A stretch of 22,356 bases of DNA from Deltaproteobacteria bacterium (GTDB lineage Bacteria; Desulfobacterota; Syntrophia; Syntrophales; Smithellaceae), in NCBI GenBank assembly GCA_019136325.1, contig JAGVUJ010000003.1, positions 1-22,356 on the forward strand, in the 5' to 3' direction. The notes beneath the pieces were generated by a model that was given only the letters and a program-made list of their open reading frames with translations, did not search any database and had not been told where the DNA came from. How positions within the stretch are numbered: the stretch's first letter is position 1; each line of letters begins with the position of its first letter. Positions 1 through 8,039 of this stretch are shown here, one piece after another. The translations under genes and the position numbers were made by a program.

Positions 1-369
1 GCGCTGGTGAAAGATACCGGCCAGCGCCCACCCCGACAGGATCTGTCTGATGACCGCAGGATTTCCTCCGGGCAGTTGTTCGACGATTATGGCATTACCG
101 CCGGATACACGAATCGTGGCGCTTTGAGATCCCCGGAGCAGGACATGGCCGGGCGAGGATTCAATCTGAACGGAATCGGGCGGTGTATAGTTCTTGCCGA
201 AAATGACACCCTGCCTGATAGAGACATCGGCCTCTCCGGTAACGGGAAAATCCGGCCACTGCGGAAAACATATCTCGGATGAAAACGTCAGACCGTATGC
301 CCGGTATGTATGGATGCCGGCGGAAAACAGTTCAGCAGGCGCCGGAAAATACCCTATCCCATCATCCAT
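1..369 (-). CDS. HPr-kinase-like protein (HprK-related), N-terminal fragment cut by window edge
   Basis: The minus strand is open for 123 codons from ATG at 369 to the left edge. After about 17 residues comes HTYRAYGLTFSSEI, the usual opening of HprK-related kinases. It is followed by a beta-rich stretch and then ...QILSGWALAGIFHQR, matching the family segment just before the LHAS/P-loop region. The nucleotide-binding part would lie outside the window, so kinase activity cannot be judged. Family members are ATP-dependent kinase homologues often found beside PqqD-like proteins, asparagine synthetase-like proteins or peptide-modification genes. The gene begins 4 nt after the bicupin stop on the same strand, so the two are very likely cotranscribed. 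No good Shine-Dalgarno sequence is visible, which suggests translational coupling. Assignment rests on remembered family pattern, not a search. Confidence 0.62.
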   Translation of the reverse strand, partial: MDDGIGYFPAPAELFSAGIHTYRAYGLTFSSEICFPQWPDFPVTGEADVSIRQGVIFGKNYTPPDSVQIESSPGHVLLRGSQSATIRVSGGNAIIVEQLPGGNPAVIRQILSGWALAGIFHQR

Positions 370-373
370 GGTT

Positions 374-1135
374 TTATCGGGTATGGTGGAATTCGATGCC
401 ATAAAACCTCGCTGGAACGCTGCCGTTATTGATCGTATTATGCGGCACTCTGGCTCCCATGAAAGCAAATCCCGGCGCGTTTATTGTCTTCCCCAGGATC
501 TCCACGGAGCCGTCCACGATTGCGATAAATACCTCATGATCATGACGGTGCAGCGGGATGCCAGTTCCTGCGGACAGGTTGTGATACCGCACGTTCAGAT
601 GGGGAAGAAAGCGTGACGGCCCGGAATATATCTCTGCGCTTCCGAAACTTTTTCCCGCTGTGATGAAAGGAGCCGTATTGTTCATATCGTCACATCGATA
701 ATTAAAATGCAAACCCGGCTTACCGTGGACGAAAGGACTCCTTTGCCGCCAGCGGATGTGCAGATATTGTACCGGCTCATTGCTCAGGTTTCGGGTATTG
801 TGCGGTATTGCGGAATCGAAAAAGAACAGGGAACCTTTTCCAAATGTGAAAGAACGCTCCTCATGGGAATCAGGATCGCGATATGTATATTGGATGTCGT
901 TTGAAAGTGTGATGTGCAGCTCTTCATGATCATGGGTATGTATATCATGAGGCGTTACGTTGCCGCTCATCACCCCGCTATGGATACAGAGCTCTTCCAT
1001 GCATCGGGTCGGCCCCAGATACCAGACCTTTCGGGCCCATCCGGTAACAGGGTCTTCCACGCACGGCTGAGGAATGGACTGGATTAAAAAATCGGGTAAT
1101 GCTTTTTTGATCGCAAGAATGTTGTTTGTTGTCAT
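374..1135 (-). CDS. bicupin domain protein
   Basis: A 253-aa protein made of two cupin barrels. The N-terminal barrel has the metal-binding motif HTHDHEELH (H66, H68, E72) with H112 as the second-motif histidine. The C-terminal barrel has HRHDHEVF (H196, H198, with H200/E201 close by) and H232 in RVPHNT. Both barrels therefore keep a plausible His/Glu metal site. Bicupins include dioxygenases, isomerases, oxalate decarboxylases and small-molecule sensors, and nothing here picks a substrate. There is no signal peptide, so it is probably cytoplasmic. It is followed after 4 nt by the HprK-like gene. The start ATG at 1135 is preceded by AT-rich DNA without a convincing Shine-Dalgarno sequence. 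Confidence 0.8.
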   Translation of the reverse strand: MTTNNILAIKKALPDFLIQSIPQPCVEDPVTGWARKVWYLGPTRCMEELCIHSGVMSGNVTPHDIHTHDHEELHITLSNDIQYTYRDPDSHEERSFTFGKGSLFFFDSAIPHNTRNLSNEPVQYLHIRWRQRSPFVHGKPGLHFNYRCDDMNNTAPFITAGKSFGSAEIYSGPSRFLPHLNVRYHNLSAGTGIPLHRHDHEVFIAIVDGSVEILGKTINAPGFAFMGARVPHNTINNGSVPARFYGIEFHHTR

Positions 1136-1550
1136 TGTGAAGAATTATCCAATTTATTTTTTTTCGTCAAGAACATATTGGGTAAATTATTATTCCATCA
1201 GACATACCGTCGCCACGGTGATGATGCCGGTTTTATCGCCTATGGGTCAATTGTTTAAATGACACCCTCGGCACAATATGCCCGTTCGGCATATGAAAAC
1301 ATTGAATATCTCCAGCATATATCATGGCGCTCCCTGATGAGAAGAATGATTATCAGGGAATTAATTCATAGACGGTCCCGTAATCTGCCGGTTGCAGGAT
1401 CACATTTATTTTTCCGTCGTTTGCAGGATGGGAAGAGTTTTCTCCTTTTGAGCAACAATCTTTTGCAGATCCATCTTTCCGTCAGGCGATCCGCTTTTTC
1501 CTGAATTCGATTCTATTCCGCCTTTTTTAAATATTTTACCTATTAATCCG
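1136..1550. other. intergenic region between the divergent bicupin and NusG-like genes
   Basis: No convincing gene. Short open frames here lack ribosome sites and family resemblance. The region is AT-rich near both ends and holds one 8-bp inverted repeat (1331-1359). A short minus-strand reading of 22 codons starting at ATG near 1472, with a lysine/glutamine-rich sequence, looks mildly protein-like and could be a gene remnant, but cannot be supported. Confidence 0.5.
1331..1359. repeat. inverted repeat, 8-bp arms
   Basis: TCCCTGAT (1331-1338) and ATCAGGGA (1352-1359) are perfect reverse complements around a 13-nt loop. No T-run follows on either strand, so it is more likely an operator or a structured leader than a terminator. 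It could also be chance. Confidence 0.35.
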
Positions 1551-1577
1551 TTGCAAAACGCAAAGTAATAATATAAT
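1551..1577 (+). promoter_or_regulatory. possible promoter of the NusG-like gene
   Basis: A perfect -10 TATAAT lies at 1572-1577. TTGCAA at 1551-1556 could be the -35, but the spacer is only 15 bp. Using TAATTT at 1574-1579 as the -10 gives 17 bp. Transcription would start near 1584, about 20 nt before the first usable start codon. Confidence 0.45.
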
Positions 1578-1606
1578 TTCAAAGAAAAAACGTTTGATGA
1601 TTGGGA

Positions 1607-2110
1607 ATGTCCTGGTACGTCATACATACAAAAAGCCGTCATGAACACAAGGTCAATGACGGTCTTGCCAGAAAAAACATGGCCACGTTTTTGCCCGAAG
1701 TGGAGGTCTGGAGCAAGCGAAAGGACCGCAGAAAGAAGATCAAGCTTCCTCTTTTCTCCAGCTATCTCTTTGTGGACACCTCCTTGGAAAGCAATGAAAC
1801 AAAGATTGACATCCTAAAAACTCCCGGCGTGGTGCGCATCCTGGGGAAGAAAGAAAATTCCGAACCTGTCCCTGTTCCCGATGAATCGATTCAGGCCATC
1901 AGGAAATTTTTAAATAAGAAGACAGAGATTTTCTCCTTGCAGTATCCGCAGAAAGGAGAATGGGCAAGAATCACCAGCGGTCCTTTTGCCGGCATTGAAG
2001 GCATCGTTGTCCAAAGCGACCTCGACAAGGAAATGTTCGTCGTCTCTATTGATCTTTTGCATCGCTCCGTCGCGGTGAAGCTGGAAGGGTTCAAAATTGC
2101 CAGGCTTTAA
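1607..2110 (+). CDS. NusG-like transcription antiterminator (UpxY/RfaH/LoaP type)
   Basis: A 167-aa protein beginning MSWYVIHTKSRHEHKV, the classic N-terminal NGN domain (about 2-95) with the RHEHKV helix and LPLFSSYLFV strand. A KOW domain (about 113-140, GEWARITSGPFAGIEGIVV) follows. Such specialised NusG paralogues bind RNA polymerase and help it read through long, often polysaccharide, operons. A TTG at 1601 in frame would add two residues. I prefer ATG 1607 because family members start with M-x-W-Y, though neither start has an ideal Shine-Dalgarno sequence. Unusually, no polysaccharide operon follows: the next gene is HU behind its own promoter. The protein is too short and divergent at its termini to be the housekeeping NusG, but that cannot be excluded without comparison. 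Confidence 0.85.
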   Translation: MSWYVIHTKSRHEHKVNDGLARKNMATFLPEVEVWSKRKDRRKKIKLPLFSSYLFVDTSLESNETKIDILKTPGVVRILGKKENSEPVPVPDESIQAIRKFLNKKTEIFSLQYPQKGEWARITSGPFAGIEGIVVQSDLDKEMFVVSIDLLHRSVAVKLEGFKIARL

Positions 2111-2248
2111 TGAATGAAGAACAGGCTTTCCGCTCCATGTGAATAATTTATTTGAAGCACGACGCTGAAAATTCAAAACAGGGAAAAAACGGGGTCGCCT
2201 GAAAATCGCCCAGGGATGGGATACCGCAGTAAATTGATTTTATTCGGA

Positions 2249-2277
2249 TTGATTTGCGGGTCACAAAAATGTATAGT
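2249..2277 (+). promoter_or_regulatory. sigma-70 promoter of the HU gene
   Basis: TTGATT (2249-2254), a 17-bp spacer and TATAGT (2272-2277). Transcription would begin near 2284, just before the strong Shine-Dalgarno GAGGAGG (2292-2298). Confidence 0.7.
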
Positions 2278-2304
2278 ACAAAAAAACAAATGAGGAGGTA
2301 GTTA

Positions 2305-2574
2305 ATGAACAAGGCTGATTTGATCGAAGAAGTGGCAAAAGTAACATGCAGTAAAAAAGAGGCGGCAGCGGCGGTGGACGCAACACTGGCAGCCATCCAG
2401 AAAGCGCTGAAAAAAGGCAATGCCGTTACCCTTGTCGGATTTGGAACCTTCGACGTTAAAAAAAGAAAAGCCCGCACAGGCAGAAATCCCCAGACAGGCA
2501 AGGCCATCAAAATCGCCGCCAAAAAAGTCCCCGTATTCAAAGCCGGGAAAGGTTTAAAAGACGCCGTAAAGTAA
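2305..2574 (+). CDS. hup: HU-family DNA-binding protein
   Basis: An 89-aa protein of canonical HU length. It starts [11 protein letters not shown] and contains GFGTFDV in the core and [12 protein letters not shown] in the DNA-binding beta arm, with the arm-tip proline that intercalates into DNA. It ends [12 protein letters not shown], as in HU proteins. HU is an abundant dimeric nucleoid protein that bends DNA. ATG at 2305 is preceded by GAGGAGG with a 6-nt spacer, a very strong ribosome site as expected for an abundant protein. The gene has its own promoter and a strong terminator, so it is monocistronic. IHF subunits are similar, but the length and ending favour HU. Confidence 0.95.
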   Translation: MNKADLIEEVAKVTCSKKEAAAAVDATLAAIQKALKKGNAVTLVGFGTFDVKKRKARTGRNPQTGKAIKIAAKKVPVFKAGKGLKDAVK

Positions 2575-2594
2575 ATCCACAGCCTGCTGATCGT

Positions 2595-2635
2595 GACAGA
2601 GCCGTTTCTTTCCCGAGGAACGGCTCTGTCTTTCC
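2595..2635 (+). terminator. intrinsic terminator after the HU gene
   Basis: A perfect 12-bp stem: GACAGAGCCGTT (2595-2606) pairs with AACGGCTCTGTC (2619-2630) around a 12-nt loop, followed by TTTCCT. It lies 20 nt after the HU stop. Confidence 0.85.
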
Positions 2636-2729
2636 TGAAAATTATTTCAGGCGTTCTTCCCGGGAATACACATCATCCGTGTGTTCCACGACAATGATTT
2701 TATTCTCCCATTCTGCCGCGCTAATTTGC

Positions 2730-2758
2730 TTGACATGTAAAACATAAATTTTTATAGG
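2730..2758 (+). promoter_or_regulatory. sigma-70 promoter of the GNAT gene
   Basis: Consensus TTGACA (2730-2735), a 17-bp spacer and TATAGG (2753-2758). The predicted start near 2765 leaves a leader of about 38 nt to GTG 2803, or about 59 nt to ATG 2824. Confidence 0.68.
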
Positions 2759-2802
2759 TCTCGCAGACGGCGTTAAAGCAGTTTGCTCCCATCTCCTGTC
2801 CT

Positions 2803-3966
2803 GTGAAAACGTTTATATTTAAGATGACCGATAAAAACAAAAATCATTTGCGCAAATTTCCATCCGGGACCGTGGTTCGAGAAGCGCGACGGGAAGATGA
2901 CGCGCAAATATGCGCCCTGATTAGAAGAAACTCCATGTCCGGACGCATCTCACTGACCACCGACTGCGATCCGAGTTTCTTTTCCATGATTGAAGTGGAA
3001 GGATATGCCCATCGCGTGGCCGTCGCCCAGTCGGGCCGGGAGATCGTCGGCGTCGCATCGATGGCAAGACGCAGAATTTTTTTTAACGGCCAGCCTGAAG
3101 ATTTCGGATATCTCGGCAGTCTGCGCATTGATGCGTCTTTCCGCAACACAACCCTGCTGGCCCGCTTTTATAAAATCTTGAAGAAATGGCATAAAGAAGA
3201 TTTCGGCGTCCGGTTCTATCTGTCCGCCATTCCTCAGGATAACATGATCGCACGAGATACGGTGACCACAGGCCGGGCCGGAATGCCCGTCTTCCATAAC
3301 ACAGGCATTCTTTATAATGCCGCCATTCCTCTGTTCAAGCGGCCGTTTCCCCGTCTGCCCGATCGAATCAGAATTGTTCGCGGCAGCGAGGTGGGGGCCG
3401 AGCCTATTGCGGATTTTCTTAACCGTGTCGGAAGTGAAAAACAATTTTTTCCCGTTTACTCTGCGGAAGATATTCTGGCGGTGAACGGGATCCTCCGGGG
3501 TTTGCGCCTTGACGATTTCCATGTCGCTTTGAGAGACGAAAAAATAACGGGGATCACCGCCTGCTGGAATCAGTTTCCTTTTCGTCGGATTATGATAGCC
3601 GATTACCCCTGGTATCTGCAATGGCTGCGGCGCGTGAGTTCGCCTTTAGCGAAACTTTTACACATGGCACCGATTCCCGGTCCCGGCGAACCTCTGTATA
3701 ATGCAAATGCCGCCTGTATCGCTATTGAGAACAACAATCAGCAGATATTTGATTTGCTGCTGAAGACCGTTCTGCACCACGAACATCATACCGGAAAAGC
3801 TTTTCTGGTCGTCGGCCTGATGACGGGAGATCCATTGATGCGCGCGCTGCGAAATTACCTGCATCTGGCAACGCGCACCTGCGTTTATGTCATGTCACTG
3901 GATGGTTTGGAAATGTCATCCGAACGGGATGGAAGAATCCCGTACGTTGAAATCGGCAGCCTATAA
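2803..3966 (+). CDS. GNAT-fold acyltransferase-like protein, probably two GNAT modules
   Basis: A 387-aa protein. Residues about 25-170 read like a GNAT N-terminal module: VVREARREDDAQICALIRRN, then GREIVGVASMARRR and a GYLGSLRIDASFRN strand where acetyl-CoA-binding residues would sit. Residues about 190-370 repeat the theme (IRIVRGSEVGAEPIADFLNR ... FHVALRDEKITGITACW ... LLLKTVLHHEHHTGKAFLVVGL). GNAT enzymes transfer acyl groups from acyl-CoA to amines, but the substrate is not deducible here. The start is uncertain: GTG 2803 and ATG 2824 are both in frame and neither has a good Shine-Dalgarno sequence. The stop overlaps that of the convergent gene on the other strand by 6 nt. The fold assignment is by pattern and moderately sure. 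Confidence 0.68.
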   Translation: MKTFIFKMTDKNKNHLRKFPSGTVVREARREDDAQICALIRRNSMSGRISLTTDCDPSFFSMIEVEGYAHRVAVAQSGREIVGVASMARRRIFFNGQPEDFGYLGSLRIDASFRNTTLLARFYKILKKWHKEDFGVRFYLSAIPQDNMIARDTVTTGRAGMPVFHNTGILYNAAIPLFKRPFPRLPDRIRIVRGSEVGAEPIADFLNRVGSEKQFFPVYSAEDILAVNGILRGLRLDDFHVALRDEKITGITACWNQFPFRRIMIADYPWYLQWLRRVSSPLAKLLHMAPIPGPGEPLYNANAACIAIENNNQQIFDLLLKTVLHHEHHTGKAFLVVGLMTGDPLMRALRNYLHLATRTCVYVMSLDGLEMSSERDGRIPYVEIGSL

Positions 3967-4860
3967 TTCCCGTCTTGGCCGGGTTTGCACTTTTTTAGAA
4001 TGAAACAATCCAACGCCCCGATGCGAGAAAAAACGTTTACCGAAGCCTTTGATCATCAGACAGAACACCAATATACGAGCTGAAATTCTGGATATTTTCA
4101 CCAGAAAAGCAAATGCATCCCCGCGCTTCATATGGTCGAAATCTTCGGGCATGTGCTTTTTGACATCATCCAGAAACTGATATCGTTTTTCCGCAGGATC
4201 AAAAGTGTTCGATCCGGGAAAGATTTTTTTCAGACCGAAGGGATAAGCTTCGTGCACGAGATCAATGTTGTATCGTTGACGATAAGCGCCCATCAACGCG
4301 ATGAGCTTATCCGAAGCATTGAAGGAGCTATCGAATAATTTCTGAATATAGCGATGTTTATAATATCCGTTGATAATGCGGGGATTTCCTGAAATCGACA
4401 TAAAAACGAAGTGTTTCACATCGTTCACGTCTGCATTGATTAAAAACCAGCGCATCGTGGCAAAAACCAGATTTCCGGCAACATTACGGTTGCAAAATGC
4501 CTTGAGCACCATGGTTTCATCGTTACTGTACAAGCAGATAGTGCCATAGTGGAAAACCGATGCGACATCGAAACCGATGATCCGGTTGTCAATCACCGCA
4601 AAGCTCAGCAGATCACATTTCCGGATGTAATCATAAAAATCTTCTTGTGCATTCCAGCATTCTTTTTCCACCGCGGCACATTCGTCAATGATCTTCTCGA
4701 TGCTGTGGGTCTCTGTTTTTCTCAGGTCAACAACATAGTAAGTTATACCCTTGTTTTCAATGATCCGGAAATCATGACAGGAAACGGCCAGGGAACAACG
4801 TACCGGTCTGACCAACGATGCGCTCTGATCGTTATCGATTTTTGCGCAAGCCTGTTCCAT
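3961..4860 (-). CDS. hypothetical protein, possibly GNAT-related
   Basis: A 299-aa protein that I do not firmly recognise. ATG 4860 is chosen over the longer frame starting at 4896 because GGAAGGAG sits 5 nt before it. The middle resembles a GNAT core: FAVIDNRIIGFDVASVF (a beta4-like strand), then TICLYSNDETMVLKAF and a helix RNVAGNLVFATMRWFL. The next segment, HFVFMSISGNPRIINGYYK, resembles the later GNAT strand where a peer molecule is recognised. The C-terminus (about 255-285) is rich in hydrophobic and basic residues and could associate with the membrane. It converges tail to tail with the GNAT-type gene, overlapping 6 nt at the stops. Relationship between the two is inference only. Confidence 0.75.
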   Translation of the reverse strand: MEQACAKIDNDQSASLVRPVRCSLAVSCHDFRIIENKGITYYVVDLRKTETHSIEKIIDECAAVEKECWNAQEDFYDYIRKCDLLSFAVIDNRIIGFDVASVFHYGTICLYSNDETMVLKAFCNRNVAGNLVFATMRWFLINADVNDVKHFVFMSISGNPRIINGYYKHRYIQKLFDSSFNASDKLIALMGAYRQRYNIDLVHEAYPFGLKKIFPGSNTFDPAEKRYQFLDDVKKHMPEDFDHMKRGDAFAFLVKISRISARILVFCLMIKGFGKRFFSHRGVGLFHSKKVQTRPRREL

Positions 4861-4865
4861 GTTTT

Positions 4866-4873
4866 CTCCTTCC
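4866..4873 (-). promoter_or_regulatory. ribosome binding site that fixes the start at 4860
   Basis: On the minus strand GGAAGGAG is followed by AAAAC and ATG. The upstream ATG at 4896 has no comparable site, so the shorter protein is preferred. Confidence 0.75.
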
Positions 4874-5289
4874 GGACATTCATTGTCACGGTTCATCGGG
4901 ACACCTGTCTGTTGCGGGATGACCGACCCGTAAGCCGGTTTCTTTTTTTATCATCGTTTTTAAAATCTTTTACTCCGAAGAACCTGCGATGCCGGCATGC
5001 ACGGCGCAACCGCATTTTCCTTTAGCGTCTTTCCCGTTCATTTTCAATAAATTCTTCCACCGGCAGGAAAATCACGGCGAAGCTTGAATAACGGGTGTTT
5101 TGAACGGATGAGATTCATTTTTTTGTTTGTCTGGATCAACCTTCAACGGGATATTGCAACAGGACGTTCAATGATCATAGAGATTTCGAACGGGCACTTA
5201 AAACGAATTATTATCCAGGCTCGTGATCGGAAGACGGGCTATCGGGGAAATTTGATGTTTCCCGGCAGGAACCGGCCGGCCGTTTCCCC
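4874..5289. other. intergenic region between the Prc 3' end and the unrecognised 299-aa gene
   Basis: About 415 bases without a supportable gene. It should contain the promoter of the minus-strand gene ending at 3961, but I found no clear -35/-10 pair. It holds the 10-bp palindrome ATGCCGGCAT (about 4989-4998), a 6-bp hairpin (5245-5263) and a GC-rich near-palindrome (5268-5287) just past the prc stop. Confidence 0.5.
5268..5287. repeat. GC-rich near-palindrome just downstream of prc
   Basis: GGAACCGGCCGGCCGTTTCC matches its own reverse complement at 18 of 20 positions. It begins 3 nt past the prc stop on the minus strand. It could form a hairpin that stabilises or ends the prc message, but no T-run follows. 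Confidence 0.4.
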
Positions 5290-7401
5290 CTACAGAGCTT
5301 TGGGAACAGGATAAACAGCGTCCAGCGTTATCATATCGGAAATAATGTTGACACTTTCATCCACCAGGGGTGCATATTGCTCACGGACTTTCTGTTTCAG
5401 TTCGGCCGGTGTTTCCTTCTTGCCGGCTCCGCCGTCTTTTTTCATTTCCTCCCGCAAATCGACAAGACGGATAACCCCTTTCTTGGCGGCCGCTTCTTTG
5501 TTGTTTTTAATGATTTCAGCAAATTTTGCATCGTTGGCAATCCGGGCTTGAGATCTGGCCGCCAGTGCGGGGATCCTTGAACGGTCGACCGGCCTCCAGA
5601 GAGGCGTGGAATTTTGCGACCTGTTCATAAAGGAATTGATGGATTGAGCGGGAAGAGGATATTCGAGTTCCACTTCCCCCACATCTTCAAGAACAAAAAA
5701 ACCTGGCAACCGTATATCCGCCGCCACGCCGATCTTCTGGGTTGATTTACCGCCGGGCAAAAAATAAAGTCCCGTGGTGACTTTCATCCCGCCAAGATCC
5801 CGGGGCAGCGGAGAAAGCGTCTGAACCGACCCTTTGCCAAACGTATGATCTGATCCGACGATGATCGCGCGATGATAGTCTTGAAGAGCACCGGCCACGA
5901 TTTCACTGGCCGACGCACTCAGACGGGTGGTCAATACAACAAGCGGTCCCGTATACACCATGCGGTCATCGGCCGGGAAACTGACCAGTTTGTATTTCCC
6001 GTTCTTCGGCGCCTCCGCCGGACCGTTGACGAAAATTGTCACGTTTTCGCTATTGTCCCGGGTTGCCACGACAGCCCCCCTGCCGATAAACAAACCGGCA
6101 ATCTGCACCGCTTCGCTGATCAGCCCTCCTCCGTTACGGGACAAATCCAGAACGATTCCGTCAACCCGGCGCTTGCGGGCTTCGGTAATCAGTTTTCTGA
6201 CATCCTCATAGCTCGATTTATTTTCTTTCTCGTCGCCGTAGAAAGAAGGCAGATCAATCACCGCAATGTTACAGGGCTTCCCGTTCAACGTTCTTGTCTG
6301 ATAATCGATTTTCGCTTCCTGATCCTTAATGTAAACCTTGTCGCGCGTCAGGGTGATATTGAAACGATAGGTTCGTTCCGACTGCCGGAGGATCGTCAGA
6401 GTGACCGGCGTTCCTTTCTTGCCGCGGATCATCTTGACAACATCGCGCAAATCCATATCGATAACATTGACGGGCTTCTGTCGCTTCTGCGCCACGGCGA
6501 TAATCTTGTCTTTGGGCTTCAAAAGTCCCGACCGCTCCGCGCTGCCGCCGGGAATCAGTTCCTCGATGACCGTGAAGCCGTTGTCGCTGCTGAGCAGCGC
6601 CCCGATGCCCTCCAGAGAAAGCTGCATATGAATTTTAAGATCTTCCAGATTTTCGGGAGAGAGATAATTGGTATGCGGATCCAGAGACTGCGCAAAAGAC
6701 TCGGCGGCATACTCGATGAGTTCTTCGGGATTGCGTTTCATTATTCTGGAGGTCTGCAGTTCATAACGGTGAATCTGCTGCTTTTTGGCTTCCGCCAGTG
6801 CGATGCCTGACAGCAAATCATTTTCGATCTGAAACTGCACGGTTTTCTTCAGGAGGTCGTGTTTTTCCGCCGCCGTCTTCACATAGGGGCGTTTTTTCAC
6901 ATCGATGTTCAGTTCCATTGTTTCATCGATCCGGTAATTCGACCCCAGAATCTTTTTCACCATGGCTTCGTTTTCACGCGCCCTGATCACCAGCAGATCG
7001 TAAACCGGCTTGAGCAAAGCGCAGTTGCCCGCCTGCATGTCTGAAAAAGCGTTTTGCAGAACCGGTTTTAAGCTTTGCACGTCGGACTCGTAAAATAATG
7101 TTTTGGAAGGATCAAGGCGCTTAATCATCTGATCGACGGAATGGTCATTAATTTCCGTGTTCATGTCCTTGATCGCGTAGTGATGGGCCAGAAAACTTCT
7201 CATGAGCAGGGGTAAGCGGCTGCACTTGATATTTTCAGCGACCGATGATGAAACGGGCAAAAAAAGAATCAGCAGCAGGACCAGGAAAAATCTCTGAAAA
7301 TAAAATCTGCCGCTTCGGCCCGAAATTTTTCTGCCGCTTAAGCGGGTACCTGCACCGGCATTCTTCAATACATTCCCGGTTGTTTTATCGCCCATGTTCA
7401 T
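5290..7401 (-). CDS. prc: carboxyl-terminal (tail-specific) processing protease, S41 family
   Basis: A 703-aa periplasmic protease like E. coli Prc/Tsp, which degrades or trims proteins from their C-terminus and acts on envelope and peptidoglycan-enzyme substrates. Residues about 33-55 form a signal peptide/anchor (FFLVLLLILFLPVSSSVAE). About 60-240 is the Tsp N-terminal domain. A PDZ domain follows at about 262-345 (GIGALLSSDNGFTVIEELIPGGSA). The S41 catalytic domain spans about 375-570 with DLSRNGGG (419-426), SASASE and FGKGSVQ. By alignment to E. coli S430, D441 and K455, the catalytic residues would be S497, D508 and K523, all present. The C-terminal helical region (about 580-700) fits DUF3340. 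Length is slightly above E. coli Prc (about 680). Two start codons, 7401 and 7395, are both possible. It is transcribed alone. Confidence 0.95.
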   Translation of the reverse strand: MNMGDKTTGNVLKNAGAGTRLSGRKISGRSGRFYFQRFFLVLLLILFLPVSSSVAENIKCSRLPLLMRSFLAHHYAIKDMNTEINDHSVDQMIKRLDPSKTLFYESDVQSLKPVLQNAFSDMQAGNCALLKPVYDLLVIRARENEAMVKKILGSNYRIDETMELNIDVKKRPYVKTAAEKHDLLKKTVQFQIENDLLSGIALAEAKKQQIHRYELQTSRIMKRNPEELIEYAAESFAQSLDPHTNYLSPENLEDLKIHMQLSLEGIGALLSSDNGFTVIEELIPGGSAERSGLLKPKDKIIAVAQKRQKPVNVIDMDLRDVVKMIRGKKGTPVTLTILRQSERTYRFNITLTRDKVYIKDQEAKIDYQTRTLNGKPCNIAVIDLPSFYGDEKENKSSYEDVRKLITEARKRRVDGIVLDLSRNGGGLISEAVQIAGLFIGRGAVVATRDNSENVTIFVNGPAEAPKNGKYKLVSFPADDRMVYTGPLVVLTTRLSASASEIVAGALQDYHRAIIVGSDHTFGKGSVQTLSPLPRDLGGMKVTTGLYFLPGGKSTQKIGVAADIRLPGFFVLEDVGEVELEYPLPAQSINSFMNRSQNSTPLWRPVDRSRIPALAARSQARIANDAKFAEIIKNNKEAAAKKGVIRLVDLREEMKKDGGAGKKETPAELKQKVREQYAPLVDESVNIISDMITLDAVYPVPKAL

Positions 7402-7471
7402 GCCTTTCCCCGTTTCAATCCGCCATGATGAGTGATGATTCGTTTTTCCTGGCCGGAAAAATCACAGAGAA

Positions 7472-7500
7472 ACGATAAAGGGGCGCATAGATTCTGTCAA
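7472..7500 (-). promoter_or_regulatory. sigma-70 promoter of prc
   Basis: On the minus strand TTGACA (7500-7495), a 17-bp spacer and TATCGT (7477-7472). The predicted start near 7465 gives a leader of about 65 nt before the ATG at 7401. Confidence 0.65.
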
Positions 7501-7654
7501 GAGAAAATGAAAAAACAGATCATAATCTTTGAGCCTGCCGGCCATCATCGGGTCTTCCGACCTGATCCCGGTTTAAAAAATCGTTTTAAAACAGCTTGAC
7601 TAACGTCAATTTTTTCGCATAGCGTGTAAAAATCCCGAAAGGCTGGAAGACACA

Positions 7655-7915
7655 ATGCGGAAGAAAAACAACACTCTGAACCTTGACTATCCCTGTTCCT
7701 GGATTTACAAAATCATCGGCGCCGATCAGGAAGCCATGAGACGTGCCGTTCACGAAATAATCACGGATCGCTGCTGTTCAATCACTCTCTCCCGCAGCAG
7801 CGAAACCGCTAAATACCATTGCCTGAATGTGGAAGTGACGGTGGAAAGCGAATCACACCGTCAGATCATTTACGAATCGCTCCGATCGCATCAGGCGATA
7901 AAAATCGTTTTGTAA
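7655..7915 (+). CDS. YbeD/DUF493 family protein
   Basis: An 86-aa protein matching the small YbeD-like family in size and pattern: DYPCSWIYKIIGADQEAMRRAVHEI, then a strand-rich half ending VTVESESHRQIIYESLRSHQAIKIVL. The fold is a ferredoxin-like alpha/beta sandwich related to ACT/regulatory domains. E. coli YbeD lies next to lipoate biosynthesis genes, but no lip genes are near here. Function is unknown. GGAAGA lies 4 nt before ATG 7655. A TTGACT element at 7596-7601 may be its -35, though the matching -10 is poor. Confidence 0.82.
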   Translation: MRKKNNTLNLDYPCSWIYKIIGADQEAMRRAVHEIITDRCCSITLSRSSETAKYHCLNVEVTVESESHRQIIYESLRSHQAIKIVL

Positions 7916-8039
7916 ATCATCCGATGATGGCATGCATGGTCCTATCCATCTGAGATGCCATCCTGATCACTTTCACGATGCGCCAAAATGTCCTTTAGAA
8001 TAAAATGCCGGCGACGGAGACAATTACAGCGCGGCGTTA

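Noticed and set aside
1142..1170. Possible bicupin promoter on the minus strand (TTGACG, 17 bp, TAATTC)
   Set aside because: Its start point would fall on the ATG at 1135, leaving no leader, and the -10 is poor.
1406..1648. Minus-strand open frame with a protein-like lysine/glutamine-rich C-terminal half
   Set aside because: It overlaps the NusG-like promoter and start and has no Shine-Dalgarno sequence at its first codon. The plausible part is only about 22 residues.
5872..6810. Long open frame (312 codons) on the plus strand
   Set aside because: It lies antisense inside prc, whose protease motifs are unambiguous. Its composition is typical of a reverse-frame artefact and it has no family resemblance.
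7596..7624. Possible promoter of the YbeD-like gene (TTGACT with CATAGC or ATAGCG)
   Set aside because: The -35 is good but the -10 matches only three consensus bases, so it was not listed as a feature.
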